64,000 bases of DNA from Prochlorococcus sp. RS04 (GTDB lineage Bacteria > Cyanobacteriota > Cyanobacteriia > PCC-6307 > Cyanobiaceae), in contig NZ_CP018346.1 of assembly GCF_001989455.1 (NCBI RefSeq), positions 62,001 to 126,000 of the forward strand. The letters run 5' to 3'. Of the stretch, positions 45,327-56,457 are shown one piece after another; the stretch's first letter is position 1, and every line of letters starts with the position of its first letter. A program made the position numbers and the translations under genes. The notes below the pieces were generated by a model. That model saw nothing but the letters and a program-made list of their open reading frames with translations, was not told the origin of the DNA and did not search any database.

Positions 45327-46064
45327 CTAAATTTTTAATTCTTTTGCTGAATCCTGATCGCAAAATATTGAAATTTGATTAATAGATTTTATTAATTTTG
45401 ATGGTGTCCTATCTGGTGGCTCTTTTTCATCTAATAACCTCTCAAGAGCAATTCTTTTAGAAGTTCCACTAACTAAAAATACTATTTTTGAAGAAGCTGA
45501 AAGAACCTTTGGAGTTAATGAAATTCTTTTTAAACCTTTACCTTCATTAAAAATAACAAAATCATCCACATTATTATTTTTTTGATAAGGGAACAGTGAG
45601 GCTGTATGACCATCGTCTCCAAGACCTAATAATGTTAAATCAAAAGTTGGAGGGCTTGATCCGCATTTTTCAAATAATTTAGAAATAAATTGATTTTTTG
45701 TAGCTTCATCATCAGCATTTAAATCATTGAAAATTTCATAAAAAAAAGCTTTAGATCCAAAATTAGTTAACAATGAATTCTTCAACATTAACGAGTTACT
45801 CAATTCTGAATTTGGATCAACACATCTTTCATCCCCTAAAAAGACATCAACCATATCCCATCTAAGATCACTTTTTGATAAAAGCTTATAGACAGATTTT
45901 GGAGTTGAACCTCCACTTACACAAAATTTGAACCTGTCTTTCTTTTTTAAAGTATGAATAATGTGGCTTTGAATAAACTTAAAAACCGCAGTTGATAGTT
46001 CTAACTTGTCTTTATATATATTTAAGGTGTATCCATTTTTGACCTTTTCAATCATTTCATCCAT
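45327..46064 (-). CDS. pgl: 6-phosphogluconolactonase
   Basis: Second step of the oxidative pentose phosphate pathway, 245 aa. Conserved segments are VSGGSTPKSVYKLLS, FLGDERCVDPNSELSNS and LGLGDDGHTASLFP. Overlaps the 3' end of gnd by 13 bases on the same strand, so the pair is clearly coupled. Confidence 0.95.
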   Translation of the reverse strand: MDEMIEKVKNGYTLNIYKDKLELSTAVFKFIQSHIIHTLKKKDRFKFCVSGGSTPKSVYKLLSKSDLRWDMVDVFLGDERCVDPNSELSNSLMLKNSLLTNFGSKAFFYEIFNDLNADDEATKNQFISKLFEKCGSSPPTFDLTLLGLGDDGHTASLFPYQKNNNVDDFVIFNEGKGLKRISLTPKVLSASSKIVFLVSGTSKRIALERLLDEKEPPDRTPSKLIKSINQISIFCDQDSAKELKI

Positions 46065-47470
46065 TCAGTATGAAAACTACCTTCCCTATCAATTCTTTCA
46101 TATGTATGAGAGCCAAAACAGTCTCTCATTGCCTGAACAAGATTCTGAGGAAGTCTATTTGTTCTATAACTATTCAAATAATCTAGAGTACTTGATAAAC
46201 ATGGGACTGGTATACCTGCCTTTGTAGATAGAGAGACTACTTTAGCTAAGTTATCTAATCTTGTCGCAATTTCATTATTAAACCAATCATCAAAAATTAA
46301 ATTTTTTAGATTAGGATCTTTATTATAAGCATCTTGAATTTTACTTAATAATTTTGATCTAATTATGCAACCACCTTTCCATATTTGAGCAATTGACGGC
46401 ATATTCAATCCATAATTATATACTGCAGATGCTTCTCTTAAAATATCCATACCTTGGGCATAGCTAGCAATTGTGGCAAGGACTACAGCATCAAATAAAG
46501 GTTTCATTCCATCTGATATATTTCCTAAGTCAAAATCCTCTATCTCTTTAGATGGAATAGTTTTTTCAATCTCACTACGTTGCTCTTTTAAAGAACTCAT
46601 TACTCTTGCATTTAAAGATGCATAAATAGTTGGGACTGATACCCCCAGCTCTAGAGCACTTACAACAGTCCATAACCCTGTACCTTTCTGGCCAGCTTTA
46701 TCTAATATTTTTTCCACGACATCATCTCCAGTTATCTCATCTTTTGTATTTAGACAAATCTCTGTTATCTCAACAAGATAAGAAGCTAATTCATCAGTAT
46801 TATTCCAAATACCAAATACCTCTGACATCTGCGGTCCATTCATACCTTTGACTCTCTTCATAAGGTCATAAGCTTCTGCGAGTATTTGTTCAATTCCGTA
46901 TTCAATTCCGTTATGAACAGTTTTCACAAAATGACCTGAACCTCCTGGTCCAACATATGCAACACATGGTCCGTCATCAACTTTAGCAGCCATTTTTGTT
47001 AATAAGCTTTCTATTGCATCATATGAAGCCTTAGTACCGCCAGGCATCATACTTGGGCCTTCTAGAGCTCCTTTGGCACCACCTGATACTCCCATTCCAA
47101 TGTATCCAAAACTTTTACTTTCAAGAGTATTTACCCTTCTTTCTGTATCTTTAAATTGAGAATTACCGCCATCTATTAATAAATCTCCTTCCTCGAGATA
47201 TCCAGAAATATTATCTATTACAGCATCTGTCGCGGGTCCAGCTTTTACCATCATTAGAATTCTTCTAGGTCTCTCTAGCTTGTTAACAAATTCTTGGAGA
47301 GTTTCAGCTCCCTCTATATTCTTCCCAAAACCGCGACCTTGTAAAAATTCTTCAGTTTTTGAGTAAGTCCTATTAAAAACTACACTAGAAAATCCATTTC
47401 TCTCTGCGTTAAGAACTAAATTTTCGCCCATAACACCAAGACCTATTAAACCAAAATGTGCCTTGGACAT
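46052..47470 (-). CDS. gnd: 6-phosphogluconate dehydrogenase
   Basis: Third step of the oxidative pentose phosphate pathway, 472 aa. N-terminal NADP site GLGVMGENLVLNAERNG with the S/T-x-N-R-T signature, DGGNSQFKDTERR, and the catalytic region HFVKTVHNGIEYG. Full length. It supplies NADPH in the dark. Confidence 0.98.
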   Translation of the reverse strand: MSKAHFGLIGLGVMGENLVLNAERNGFSSVVFNRTYSKTEEFLQGRGFGKNIEGAETLQEFVNKLERPRRILMMVKAGPATDAVIDNISGYLEEGDLLIDGGNSQFKDTERRVNTLESKSFGYIGMGVSGGAKGALEGPSMMPGGTKASYDAIESLLTKMAAKVDDGPCVAYVGPGGSGHFVKTVHNGIEYGIEQILAEAYDLMKRVKGMNGPQMSEVFGIWNNTDELASYLVEITEICLNTKDEITGDDVVEKILDKAGQKGTGLWTVVSALELGVSVPTIYASLNARVMSSLKEQRSEIEKTIPSKEIEDFDLGNISDGMKPLFDAVVLATIASYAQGMDILREASAVYNYGLNMPSIAQIWKGGCIIRSKLLSKIQDAYNKDPNLKNLIFDDWFNNEIATRLDNLAKVVSLSTKAGIPVPCLSSTLDYLNSYRTNRLPQNLVQAMRDCFGSHTYERIDREGSFHTEWMK

Positions 47471-47565
47471 AAAAAATTAAAAAACTCAATAAATATAGTG
47501 TGCCTGCAACTCAACAAAATTGCTCAAAAAAAATACTAATGTCAGCGAAAAATGATCGAAAAGAT

Positions 47566-48861
47566 TTAAATAACAGTTCCGTTTGCAATCGTTGCATTTT
47601 TAACTACAACAACAATTCCATTTCTTATGTAGAAGCCTAATTCTGGCTTATCTGCTTCTTCTACTCGATCTTTATTGATAATTACGACATTATCACCAAT
47701 CCTTGTATTTTTATCAAGAATTGCTCTTTTTACAGTAGTTCCTTCGCCTACACCAAGAGGAGTTCCGCCTCCTTTTCTTAATTCAATCCTCTCTTCAGGT
47801 GATTCAAAGAAATCGGCTCCCATAACGAGAGTATCCTCAAGAACAGAATCACTTTCAATCCTACTTCTAACACCTAAAACACAATGCAAAATACTGCACG
47901 ACTTCAAGATTGTACCTTCACAAACTATTGAATCAGTAATTTGAGCATCTACAAGTTTAGAAGGGGGGAGAAATCTAGGTCTTGTATAAATTGGAAATTT
48001 CTCATCATAAAAGCTAAATGGGGGTTTTGGTTGCTCAGTTAATGCAAGGTTTGACTCAAAGAATGCCCCAATGGTACCAATATCTTCCCAATAATCATCA
48101 AATACATAACTTTTAAGAGTATCGCCTCTATTCAGGGCTTCTGGAATTATGTCCTTACCAAAATCTGTATAATTAGGAAATTTATTAAGAAGATCGAAAA
48201 GAGTATTTCTGCTAAAAACGTAAATCCCCATAGAGGCTAGATATGGTTTCTCGGCAGCTGACTCCTTACTTAATCCAAATTTTGAAGTATCTACTGCCAT
48301 TGCCTTCAGCTTCTCTCCAGTAGGTTTTTCACTGAATTCTTTTATATTTCCTAAATCATCAGTTCTCATGAGGCCAAAACCTTCTGCTTGAGCTTCATCA
48401 ACAGGTAAAGCTGCAACAGTTAAATCAGCGCCATTATCTCTATGATGTTGAACAAATAAACTGTAGTCCATTCTGTACAGTTGATCACCTGACAATATTA
48501 AATATTCATCAACATCCCATTCTTGAAATAACCATTGGTATTTTCTTACAGCATCAGCAGTACCTTCAAACCACTTCGGACTATCAGGAGTCTGTTGCGC
48601 GGCTAACACCTCCACAAATCCTTGACCGAAAGGACCATTTAAATTATAGGTTCTTCCTATATGTCTATTTAGAGATGCACTATTGAACTGGGTCAATACG
48701 TACATTTTTTCAATGCCTGAATTTATACAATTACTAATCGGAATATCTATCAAACGATACTTACCTGCCAATGGCACAGCAGGTTTAGCCCTCATTTTTG
48801 TTAGAGGGTAAAGTCTGGAACCTTTTCCTCCTCCGAGGATTATGGCCAACACACGCTTCAT
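47566..48861 (-). CDS. glgC: ADP-glucose pyrophosphorylase
   Basis: Makes ADP-glucose for glycogen, 431 aa. N-terminal [40 protein letters not shown] and [13 protein letters not shown] segments, then a C-terminal left-handed beta-helix with hexapeptide-like repeats. Typical of cyanobacteria, where 3-phosphoglycerate activates it. Gap of 129 bases to hemA. Confidence 0.98.
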   Translation of the reverse strand: MKRVLAIILGGGKGSRLYPLTKMRAKPAVPLAGKYRLIDIPISNCINSGIEKMYVLTQFNSASLNRHIGRTYNLNGPFGQGFVEVLAAQQTPDSPKWFEGTADAVRKYQWLFQEWDVDEYLILSGDQLYRMDYSLFVQHHRDNGADLTVAALPVDEAQAEGFGLMRTDDLGNIKEFSEKPTGEKLKAMAVDTSKFGLSKESAAEKPYLASMGIYVFSRNTLFDLLNKFPNYTDFGKDIIPEALNRGDTLKSYVFDDYWEDIGTIGAFFESNLALTEQPKPPFSFYDEKFPIYTRPRFLPPSKLVDAQITDSIVCEGTILKSCSILHCVLGVRSRIESDSVLEDTLVMGADFFESPEERIELRKGGGTPLGVGEGTTVKRAILDKNTRIGDNVVIINKDRVEEADKPELGFYIRNGIVVVVKNATIANGTVI

Positions 48862-48990
48862 TAAATCTAATGGAGGTAGATATACAACTACTTAAAGTAA
48901 CTGATTATGGGCATATTTAGAAATACAAATGGTCAGTTTACAAAGGTATTTCGATAAATCACTGGAAAAACTTAATATAAATAGAGAAAA

Positions 48991-50301
48991 TTAGTTATTT
49001 TTATCTTCTTCTACCAAAGAAAACAATTTTTCAACGATTTTCAAAGAAACTTGTCTTTCTTCTCTTGATTGTGGACTTCTCAACTTGGTGACAGGCGTAT
49101 GAAGTATTTTATTGATAATTCCTTTAGTCAGCGCTTCCACAACTTTTCTTTCTCGAGCCGAAAAATCTGGTCCCATCCTACTAAGTGCTTTTTGCAATTC
49201 CTCTTTTCTAATTAACTCCAAATCGGATCTAAGTTTATTAATTACTGGAACCGCCTCTAAACTTGCCCACCATTCTAGAAAAATGATCCTTTCTTCTTCT
49301 ACTAGAGATTCCGCTTCCTTTGCTATTTTCTGTCTAAATTCTTGATTTCTTGAAACGACCTCTTGTAAGTCATCCACATCAAATGATTTCACAAATTCAT
49401 GATGTTTCACATCATTAGATATATTTCTCGGTACACCAATATCAATAAATTTAAGTTTATTACTCAAATTTAATTTTTCAATTTTAGCGAGATCAATTAT
49501 TGGCTCTTCAGAAGCTGTACTAGTGAAAACAAGTGAAGATATCGATATGTTTTCATCTAATTCGTTTAATCCTTTACAAGCAATCTCTAAGTCAGGGAAA
49601 TCTAGAGCAAGATTCAATGCTCTATCAATATTTCTATTGACAAGAATTAGTTTATGACATCCTTTTGATTTTAAATGAGTTATTAAAAGCCTACTCATTC
49701 GTCCGGCGCCAACTACAAGAACGTTCTCTGATTCCAAACTTACTAGAGTATCAAAACCCTTTTCTTGTCCAATTTTTAATTGAGCTAATTCTACCGCTGC
49801 TGAACTGATTGATACAGCTCCAGTTCCTAAATTTGTTTCGGATCTTACTTTTTTACCTGTACTAACTGATTGAGTTAATAATCTATTAAGAATTGGTCCA
49901 GTAGATTGATTCTCTTGACCTAATCTCATCATTTTTTTTACCTGTGAAAGGATTTGTCCTTCCCCTAAAACGAGGCTATCGAGTCCTGCCGAAACTTTCA
50001 TCAAATGCAAAACTGCTTCTTCCTGTCTAAAGCAAAAAAGATGTGGATTTAAATCTTCAAAAATAATTCCAGAATATTCTGATAAGAATTCTTTAATAGA
50101 TGAAATTCCAGTATTTTTATCCTTTACAAGCGCATATATTTCGAGCCTATTACAAGTACTTAAGATTGACACCTCTAACACCTCAGAGAAAGCTTTTAAA
50201 GCTTTCAATGATTCTGTTATGGATTGGTCAGGAATACTTAACTTCTCACGCACTTCGACAGGTGCCGTGCGATGACTCAGTCCGACGACAACAATATGCA
50301 T
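48991..50301 (-). CDS. hemA: Glutamyl-tRNA reductase
   Basis: First committed step of tetrapyrrole synthesis by the C5 route, 436 aa. The catalytic Cys50 lies in SILSTCNRLEIYAL, followed by LGEGQILSQVKK and the NADPH-binding segment VVGAGRMSRLLITHL. The C-terminus carries the dimerisation helix. It is in the same minus-strand run as glpX, which lies 18 bases upstream of it. Confidence 0.98.
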   Translation of the reverse strand: MHIVVVGLSHRTAPVEVREKLSIPDQSITESLKALKAFSEVLEVSILSTCNRLEIYALVKDKNTGISSIKEFLSEYSGIIFEDLNPHLFCFRQEEAVLHLMKVSAGLDSLVLGEGQILSQVKKMMRLGQENQSTGPILNRLLTQSVSTGKKVRSETNLGTGAVSISSAAVELAQLKIGQEKGFDTLVSLESENVLVVGAGRMSRLLITHLKSKGCHKLILVNRNIDRALNLALDFPDLEIACKGLNELDENISISSLVFTSTASEEPIIDLAKIEKLNLSNKLKFIDIGVPRNISNDVKHHEFVKSFDVDDLQEVVSRNQEFRQKIAKEAESLVEEERIIFLEWWASLEAVPVINKLRSDLELIRKEELQKALSRMGPDFSARERKVVEALTKGIINKILHTPVTKLRSPQSREERQVSLKIVEKLFSLVEEDKNN

Positions 50302-50319
50302 AAAATCAAAAGCGAATTT

Positions 50320-51321
50320 TTAAAGGCTGATACTCTTAGCACCATCTTTTATATGGACAGTATTCGTGAATCTTGCAGTACTATCTAATGTACTAATAAC
50401 TAGACTACTTGTTCTAACGCAATCCCTTTCAAATTTAACTCCGTCAAATAGTAATCCATCAGTTATTCCACTTCCAGCGAAAACAACATTTTCTCCTGAT
50501 GCCAATTCATTCGCTTCATAGATTTTATCTATATCGGTTATGCCCATTTCATTAAGACGTTGTATATTTCCTTCTTTTGTATAATCAGCCCATTCAGAAG
50601 TTTGAGCGATTGCTGGATCATAAACTAGCTGTCCTTGAAAGTGTCCGCCTAGAGCTCTCATTGCAGCGGCTGAAATAACACCTTCTGGAGCCGCACCTAT
50701 ACCCATCAAGCAATGTGTTCCAGTACCTGCAAAACCACATGCAATCGCAGCTTGAACATCACCATCAGATATCGGTTGAACTTTTGCACCACATCCTCGA
50801 ATCTCTTTAATTAAATCTTTATGCCTAGTTCTATCCATTACAACAACAGTAAGCTCATCAATAGAAAGACCTAAGCAATCACTTAGTATCTTCAAGTTTT
50901 CAGTAGCTGAATTTCTAATATCTACTTTACCTTTAGCCGCAGGAGGTGCTGCTAATTTGTTCATGTAAAAATCAGGAGCATTGAATAGACCACCCGTATC
51001 AGAGGCAGCTAAAACAGCCATAGATCCTCTTTGATTATTCGCACAAAGATTAGTTCCTTCACAAGGATCTACTGCAAAGTCGACCCCTGGACCACTTCCA
51101 CTACCAACCTCTTCACCTATATAAAGCATAGGTGCTTCATCTCTTTCACCTTCTCCAATAACAATTTTCCCTTTCATTTCAATTTTGCCCATTCGTAGCC
51201 TCATTGCCTCGACTGCTGCAGCATCAGCTTCATCTTTTTGACCAAGTCCTGTTAGTTTTGCTGAGGCAATAGCAGCTTGCTCGACAACTTCGAGAATTTC
51301 TTGAATTAAAGTTTGATTCAC
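50320..51321 (-). CDS. glpX: Fructose-1,6-/sedoheptulose-1,7-bisphosphatase (GlpX type)
   Basis: Class II bisphosphatase acting on both FBP and SBP in the cyanobacterial Calvin cycle. I start at the GTG at 51321, giving 333 aa beginning [14 protein letters not shown] after the initiator Met, as in known homologues; the frame could extend to ATGs at 51378 or 51366. Motifs: [27 protein letters not shown], and a C-terminal [11 protein letters not shown]. It is divergent from rpe. Confidence 0.95.
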   Translation of the reverse strand: MNQTLIQEILEVVEQAAIASAKLTGLGQKDEADAAAVEAMRLRMGKIEMKGKIVIGEGERDEAPMLYIGEEVGSGSGPGVDFAVDPCEGTNLCANNQRGSMAVLAASDTGGLFNAPDFYMNKLAAPPAAKGKVDIRNSATENLKILSDCLGLSIDELTVVVMDRTRHKDLIKEIRGCGAKVQPISDGDVQAAIACGFAGTGTHCLMGIGAAPEGVISAAAMRALGGHFQGQLVYDPAIAQTSEWADYTKEGNIQRLNEMGITDIDKIYEANELASGENVVFAGSGITDGLLFDGVKFERDCVRTSSLVISTLDSTARFTNTVHIKDGAKSISL

Positions 51322-51507
51322 AATTAAATTTTGAGGATTTTCTAAATGTTTTGAGTATGATCTCATAAAAAATGGCATTTTTTATGAGAATTATTATGCT
51401 ATTAAGCTTTTTTTAACTCTTTACAGCTGTTACTTTATCAGGCCGTGACTTGAAATTAGGAATAAACAACTAAATATAGTATCTTTATTAAATATTTTAA
51501 AAATTAA

Positions 51508-52263
51508 ATGACTGAGTCAAATCAAGCAATTTCAACTGGTGCTAATAGACCAATTCAAATAATTCCTTCAGTTTTACCAGCAGATTGGGCAAATATGGGG
51601 GCATGTGTGAAAGAGCTCGAGGAGGCTGGAGTAGATAGGATTCAATTTGATGTAATGGATGGAAATTTCGTGCCAAATCTTACATTTGGGCCTGAAATGA
51701 TTGCTGCATGCAGGAAATATTGCAATGTCCCTTTTGAAACTCAATTAATGGTGAGCCAATATAACTGTGAAACCATGCTTGAATCTTATGTAAAAGCTAC
51801 AAAAGGGGCAAATGGTGAACCAGGAGTAGTAATAGCTCATGCTGAAGCAAATATTCATTTGCATAGAGTTCTTGGAAGGATAAGAGATTTAGGAGGATCT
51901 CCTTCTGTTGCATTAAACCCTCATACTCCTTTTGAAATGATTAAAAACATAATGGATATGGTTGATCATGTTTTGGTTATGACAGTTAATCCAGGATTTG
52001 GAGGACAAGCTTATATACCAACAATGCTTAATAAAATCAGAGAAATAAGAAACTTTATAATCGAAAAAAACTTAGATGTCGACATTGAAGTTGATGGAGG
52101 GATAAAAGCGAATTGGACTATTTCACAATGTGCCGATGCTGGTGCCAATTGTTTTATCGCAGGTAGTGGAATGTTTGCTTACCCAACATTAAAAGAGGGA
52201 TGTGATGACTTGAGAAAAGTTGCACAAGAAGCACAAAAGGGGAATGTTCTTTCAGAGCCTTAA
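51508..52263 (+). CDS. rpe: Ribulose-phosphate 3-epimerase
   Basis: Epimerase of the Calvin and pentose phosphate pathways, 251 aa. The metal site and catalytic Asp pattern are visible: FDVMDGNFVPNLTFGP, VIAHAEANIHLHR, ALNPHTP, MTVNPGFGGQ and EVDGGIK. An N-terminal ~20-residue lead before IIPSVLPADW is usual for cyanobacteria. Divergent from glpX. Confidence 0.98.
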   Translation: MTESNQAISTGANRPIQIIPSVLPADWANMGACVKELEEAGVDRIQFDVMDGNFVPNLTFGPEMIAACRKYCNVPFETQLMVSQYNCETMLESYVKATKGANGEPGVVIAHAEANIHLHRVLGRIRDLGGSPSVALNPHTPFEMIKNIMDMVDHVLVMTVNPGFGGQAYIPTMLNKIREIRNFIIEKNLDVDIEVDGGIKANWTISQCADAGANCFIAGSGMFAYPTLKEGCDDLRKVAQEAQKGNVLSEP

Positions 52264-52287
52264 TCAATAAGATAGGTGATTGCTTAA

Positions 52288-53217
52288 TCACTCAAATATC
52301 CATCCATAACTATGTAACCCTATGCCTAAAAAATTTACTCCTAAATAGCAAACTAAAACAACTAAAAAGCCTGTAGATGCTAATAATGCTGGTTTACGTC
52401 CTTGCCAACCCTTGCTTATTCTCATATGCAGATAAGCGGCATAAAACAACCATGAGATAAATGCCCATGTTTCTTTTGGGTCCCAACTCCACCATGTGCC
52501 CCAGGCCTCATTAGCCCAAACTGCACCTGAAATTAAACCGAGAGTCAAAAGAACAAAACCTACTAATATAGAACGATAACTTAATGTATCTAATTCTTCT
52601 GAATGAGAAAATTCAATAGGTTCAACTAAATCATTTACAGGATAACTATTTGAAAGGTTAAATCCTCCTATACCGGTAGAACTACTTCTGATTTGAAGCG
52701 GCTTATTTTTATTAATAAACAAAACGGACATTGAAAGCAAAGAACCTATTATTAATGCTGCATAACTAAGCATTACTACGCTAACATGCATTACTAACCA
52801 ACTAGACCTTAAAGCTGGAACTAAGTTCGATGATAATTTCAAATCCTCGGGTAAAACAAAACAAGCAAAAGCCACAGTCAGTAACTCAATAGGTATAGCA
52901 ATTGAAGGAATTATTGGAGCTTGGTATTCTCTTTCAATCAATAGTTGACCTAATGTGATACCCCAAGTAAGAAAATAAAGGGATTCATACAAATTACTAA
53001 TAGGAAAATGCCCAGAAATTGACCACCTAAAAAGTAATTGTAATGTTATTAATAAGTTAACAAAAATGGTAATCAGTTTTACAGCAGAAGAAGACTTGTT
53101 TTTAAAAACTGCACCCAAAGAAATTGGTAAGTTAATTAATAAAAAATAAAAAACTAAAAGACCTAAAACTGAAACCGGTTCATATATTAAATTTTTAAAA
53201 AAATTATTTAGTATCAT
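52288..53217 (-). CDS. ccsA: Cytochrome c biogenesis protein CcsA
   Basis: Membrane protein of the Ccs (system II) heme-export and ligation pathway for c-type cytochromes, 309 aa with about eight membrane helices. The tryptophan-rich heme-handling motif [19 protein letters not shown] is clear. Located in the thylakoid or inner membrane. A short 6-bp stem with a 4-base loop at 52276-52291 overlaps its end, but without a T-run. Confidence 0.95.
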   Translation of the reverse strand: MILNNFFKNLIYEPVSVLGLLVFYFLLINLPISLGAVFKNKSSSAVKLITIFVNLLITLQLLFRWSISGHFPISNLYESLYFLTWGITLGQLLIEREYQAPIIPSIAIPIELLTVAFACFVLPEDLKLSSNLVPALRSSWLVMHVSVVMLSYAALIIGSLLSMSVLFINKNKPLQIRSSSTGIGGFNLSNSYPVNDLVEPIEFSHSEELDTLSYRSILVGFVLLTLGLISGAVWANEAWGTWWSWDPKETWAFISWLFYAAYLHMRISKGWQGRKPALLASTGFLVVLVCYLGVNFLGIGLHSYGWIFE

Positions 53218-53330
53218 ATCTAGAAATATCTCGAGTTTTAATATTCAATGACAAACAAATAATAATTTAAATCGTTCTTATATGAGTAAATCTTTAATAA
53301 TAAAGTTTTAATTTATTTTTAAAAAGTATT

Positions 53331-54059
53331 TCAAAGTTTGAAATTATTTCCTAGATAATACTTCTTGACTATTGGATTATCAGCCAACTCACTTGAAGAA
53401 CCGTTAGCTAAAATTTTTCCTTCACTTAATACATATGATTTGTTAGTAATTAGAAGGGTTTCCCTCACATTATGGTCTGTAATGAGAATCCCAACCCCAT
53501 CACTACTTAATTTAAGAATTAGTTTCTTTAGATCATTAACAGCTAGAGGATCGATTCCAGCAAAAGGTTCATCTAATAACAAATATTTAGGTCCTTTTCT
53601 GCCTACAGTGAGAGCTCTAGCTATCTCACACCTCCTCCTCTCTCCTCCTGAAAGTTGATAACCATAATTATCTACAAAGTTATTCAAATTAAATTCATTA
53701 ATTAATTGTTCTCTTCTATTTCTTATCGCTGCTCTACTATAAGATGAATTTTGTAAAGCCAAATCTATATTATCTTTAACAGTGAGATCTCTAAATATAC
53801 TCGCTTCCTGAGTTAAGTACCCTAACCCAAGTCTTGATCTGATTGGTAGAGGAAGATTGGTTATATTTTTCCCATTCATTAAAATTACACCTTTATCTGG
53901 TTTTATGTTCCCAACTGCAAGATTAAAAGTTGTAGTTTTCCCAGCACCATTAGGCCCCATCAAACCTACAACTTCCCCTGGATTAACAGTTATGGAAACA
54001 TCATTTACGATTAATCTTCCCTTAATTGAAAGGGATACATTATGAATTGTTAGGTTCAT
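53331..54059 (-). CDS. lptB: LptB-type ABC transporter ATPase
   Basis: 242 aa ATPase of the lipopolysaccharide export system. Walker A GPNGAGKTT, Q-loop LGYLTQEASIFRDLTVKDN, signature LSGGERRRCEIARAL, Walker B LLLDEPFAGIDPLAV. The YLTQE and RRRCEIARAL segments are LptB-specific. Ends 113 bases from ccsA on the same strand; the permease genes are elsewhere. Confidence 0.9.
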   Translation of the reverse strand: MNLTIHNVSLSIKGRLIVNDVSITVNPGEVVGLMGPNGAGKTTTFNLAVGNIKPDKGVILMNGKNITNLPLPIRSRLGLGYLTQEASIFRDLTVKDNIDLALQNSSYSRAAIRNRREQLINEFNLNNFVDNYGYQLSGGERRRCEIARALTVGRKGPKYLLLDEPFAGIDPLAVNDLKKLILKLSSDGVGILITDHNVRETLLITNKSYVLSEGKILANGSSSELADNPIVKKYYLGNNFKL

Positions 54060-54153
54060 TTTTATTGAGATCGATTAGTTTTCTTGTTTTCTTGAAAAAA
54101 AAATGGGATGGAAAATAATAATTTCATTTAAAATAAGGATATATTCATATTTA

Positions 54154-54522
54154 TCAAAGAGGTTTCAAAAAAGGCTTATCGTTCTCACTTAATAGCTCTT
54201 TATATTGTAATTTCCTCAATAAATCTTCTAAACACTGGCAGAATGATTCAAGATCAATTCCTAAATTAATCTTAGTTCTAGTTTTTATTCTACCTAAACC
54301 CTCCCCAAGCAGGATAGTAGCTCCATTTAAGTTACCCTTACTTAAGTGAAACTGAGAAACAGATACTTGTAAAATTCCTTGGATAACTTGTCTTTCTTCA
54401 CCATCAACGGTATTCCATATTTCTTCAAAAGCATCATGAGCCTCATACCATTCATGATTGTTAAAAAGATTTAAAGCAGTAAAAAGAGAATCTTTAAAAC
54501 TTTTTGTATTTTCTTCGTTCAT
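54154..54522 (-). CDS. DUF309 family protein
   Basis: 122 aa. The family motif FNNHEWYEAHDAFEEIWN is at residues about 19-36, followed by QGILQVSVSQFHLSKGNLNGATIL. The fold is helical with a conserved H-x4-x-H-D/E pattern that may bind metal; function is unknown. 11 bases downstream of typA and probably in its transcript. Confidence 0.85.
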   Translation of the reverse strand: MNEENTKSFKDSLFTALNLFNNHEWYEAHDAFEEIWNTVDGEERQVIQGILQVSVSQFHLSKGNLNGATILLGEGLGRIKTRTKINLGIDLESFCQCLEDLLRKLQYKELLSENDKPFLKPL

Positions 54523-54533
54523 GAAACTAATTA

Positions 54534-56330
54534 TTAATTTCTTTTCTTTTTATTTATTTTCCTCATTCTTATTGAATCTGGTGTCACCTCTAGCATTTCA
54601 TCTGGACCAATATATTCGAGTGCTCTTTCAAGAGTAATATCAACAGGTGACTGCAAAGTATCAAGTTCTTCTGCCCCTGCAGACCTCATATTAGTCAACT
54701 GCTTAGTTTTACATATATTTAACTCAAGATCTTGAGGTCGATTATTCTCTCCGATTATCATTCCCTTATAAACTTTAACTCCAGGTTTAATGAAATAGAC
54801 TCCCCTATCTTCAGCATTCTTTAATGCATAAAATGTGGCCACACCTTCCTCAAAAGCTATAAGGACTCCATTTCTTCTGGTTTCAAAATCTCCTGTTTTA
54901 GGTTTATATTCATAAAACGAATGACTCATAATACCCTCACCTCTTGTTATTCGAACAAATTCACCACGAAATCCAATAAGTCCTCTCGATGGGACAAGAA
55001 ACTCTAATTGAGTTCTCCCATCTGAACTTGTCTGCATGTTTTTCATCTCTGCCTTTCTAGATCCAAGTTTTTCGATACAAGAACCAACAGATACTTCAGG
55101 TACATCTAAAACTAAAGTCTCTATAGGCTCACATTCAACATTATCAATTTCCCTGAAAATTACTTGAGGTTGTGAGATTTGAAACTCAAAACCCTCTCTT
55201 CTCATAGTTTCAATCAATATCCCTAGATGTAATTCTCCTCTCCCTGAAACTGAAAACCTGTCAGGTGAATCAGTTTCTTCTACTCTCAGGGCAACATTTG
55301 TTAAAAGTTCCCTCTCCAGTCTATTTTTTAATTGTCTACTAGTAACAAATTTTCCCTCCTTTCCCGCGAATGGTGAATCATTGACAACAAAAGTCATATT
55401 TAAGGTAGGTTCATCAACTTTGATTAATGGAAGAGGATGAGGAGAGTCGGGACATGCTATGGTCTCACCAATATTGACGTCATCGAAACCAGAAACGGCA
55501 ACAATATCACCTGCAAATGCTTCATTTATATCAATTCTTTGTAATCCTTCAAATCCTAAGAGCTTACTAACCTTACCTTTAATAGTTTTTCCGTTTTCTT
55601 TAATTAAACTAGCCTGTTGGCCATTTTTTATACTTCCATTGTGGATCTTTCCAATTACTATTCTGCCTAAGAAATCAGAATAATCCAAAGTAGTAATTTG
55701 TAGTTGTAAAGGCTTATTAGAGTCACCTACTGGAGGAGGAACGTGTCTGATAATAGCTTCAAAAAGAGGCATCATATTGTCACTATTAGATTCCATCTCT
55801 TCTTTTGCGAAACCAGATAAACCACTCCCAAAAAGATAAGGAAAATCACATTGATCATCATCAGCACCTAATTCCAAAAACAAATCAAGGACCTTATCAA
55901 TTGCTATTTCTGGTACTACTCGTGGTCTATCTATTTTATTTACAAAGACTATGGGCCTAAGTCCTTTTTCTAATGCTTTTTTTAAAACAAATCTTGTTTG
56001 AGGCATAGGACCCTCATTTGCATCAACAATAAGCAGACAACCATCAACCATTCCCAAAACCCTTTCAACTTCTCCTCCAAAATCAGCGTGTCCAGGTGTA
56101 TCTATAATATTAATTCTGGTATCTTTATAATTAACTGCAGTATTTTTTGAGAGAATTGTTATCCCCCTTTCTCTTTCAAGATCATTTGAATCCATTACAC
56201 ATGTAGGGATAACTTCATTGTCTCTAAATATTCCTGATTGAGATAACAATGCATCTACAAGAGTTGTCTTCCCATGATCTACGTGAGCAATAATTGCAAC
56301 ATTTCTAATTTCTTTTATCGAAGATGACAT
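54534..56330 (-). CDS. typA: GTP-binding protein TypA/BipA
   Basis: Ribosome-associated translational GTPase for stress and ribosome assembly, 598 aa. G1 [10 protein letters not shown]3 [10 protein letters not shown]4 NKIDRPR, then EF-G-like domains and the BipA C-terminal domain. Full length. Confidence 0.98.
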   Translation of the reverse strand: MSSSIKEIRNVAIIAHVDHGKTTLVDALLSQSGIFRDNEVIPTCVMDSNDLERERGITILSKNTAVNYKDTRINIIDTPGHADFGGEVERVLGMVDGCLLIVDANEGPMPQTRFVLKKALEKGLRPIVFVNKIDRPRVVPEIAIDKVLDLFLELGADDDQCDFPYLFGSGLSGFAKEEMESNSDNMMPLFEAIIRHVPPPVGDSNKPLQLQITTLDYSDFLGRIVIGKIHNGSIKNGQQASLIKENGKTIKGKVSKLLGFEGLQRIDINEAFAGDIVAVSGFDDVNIGETIACPDSPHPLPLIKVDEPTLNMTFVVNDSPFAGKEGKFVTSRQLKNRLERELLTNVALRVEETDSPDRFSVSGRGELHLGILIETMRREGFEFQISQPQVIFREIDNVECEPIETLVLDVPEVSVGSCIEKLGSRKAEMKNMQTSSDGRTQLEFLVPSRGLIGFRGEFVRITRGEGIMSHSFYEYKPKTGDFETRRNGVLIAFEEGVATFYALKNAEDRGVYFIKPGVKVYKGMIIGENNRPQDLELNICKTKQLTNMRSAGAEELDTLQSPVDITLERALEYIGPDEMLEVTPDSIRMRKINKKKRN

Positions 56331-56457
56331 TTATAGAATTTATATAAATAATAGATTGACTCTATTAAGGCTAACTCAAAGTATGCAAATTATGAGAATT
56401 TTCTCTTTATGACTTTAAAAATATAATCTAATGGAATAATTAAATAATCGATTAGAT

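Noticed and set aside
52276-52291. Small hairpin GTGATT-GCTT-AATCAC between rpe and ccsA
   Set aside because: Only 6 bp and without a T-run; overlaps the ccsA stop. Not called a terminator.
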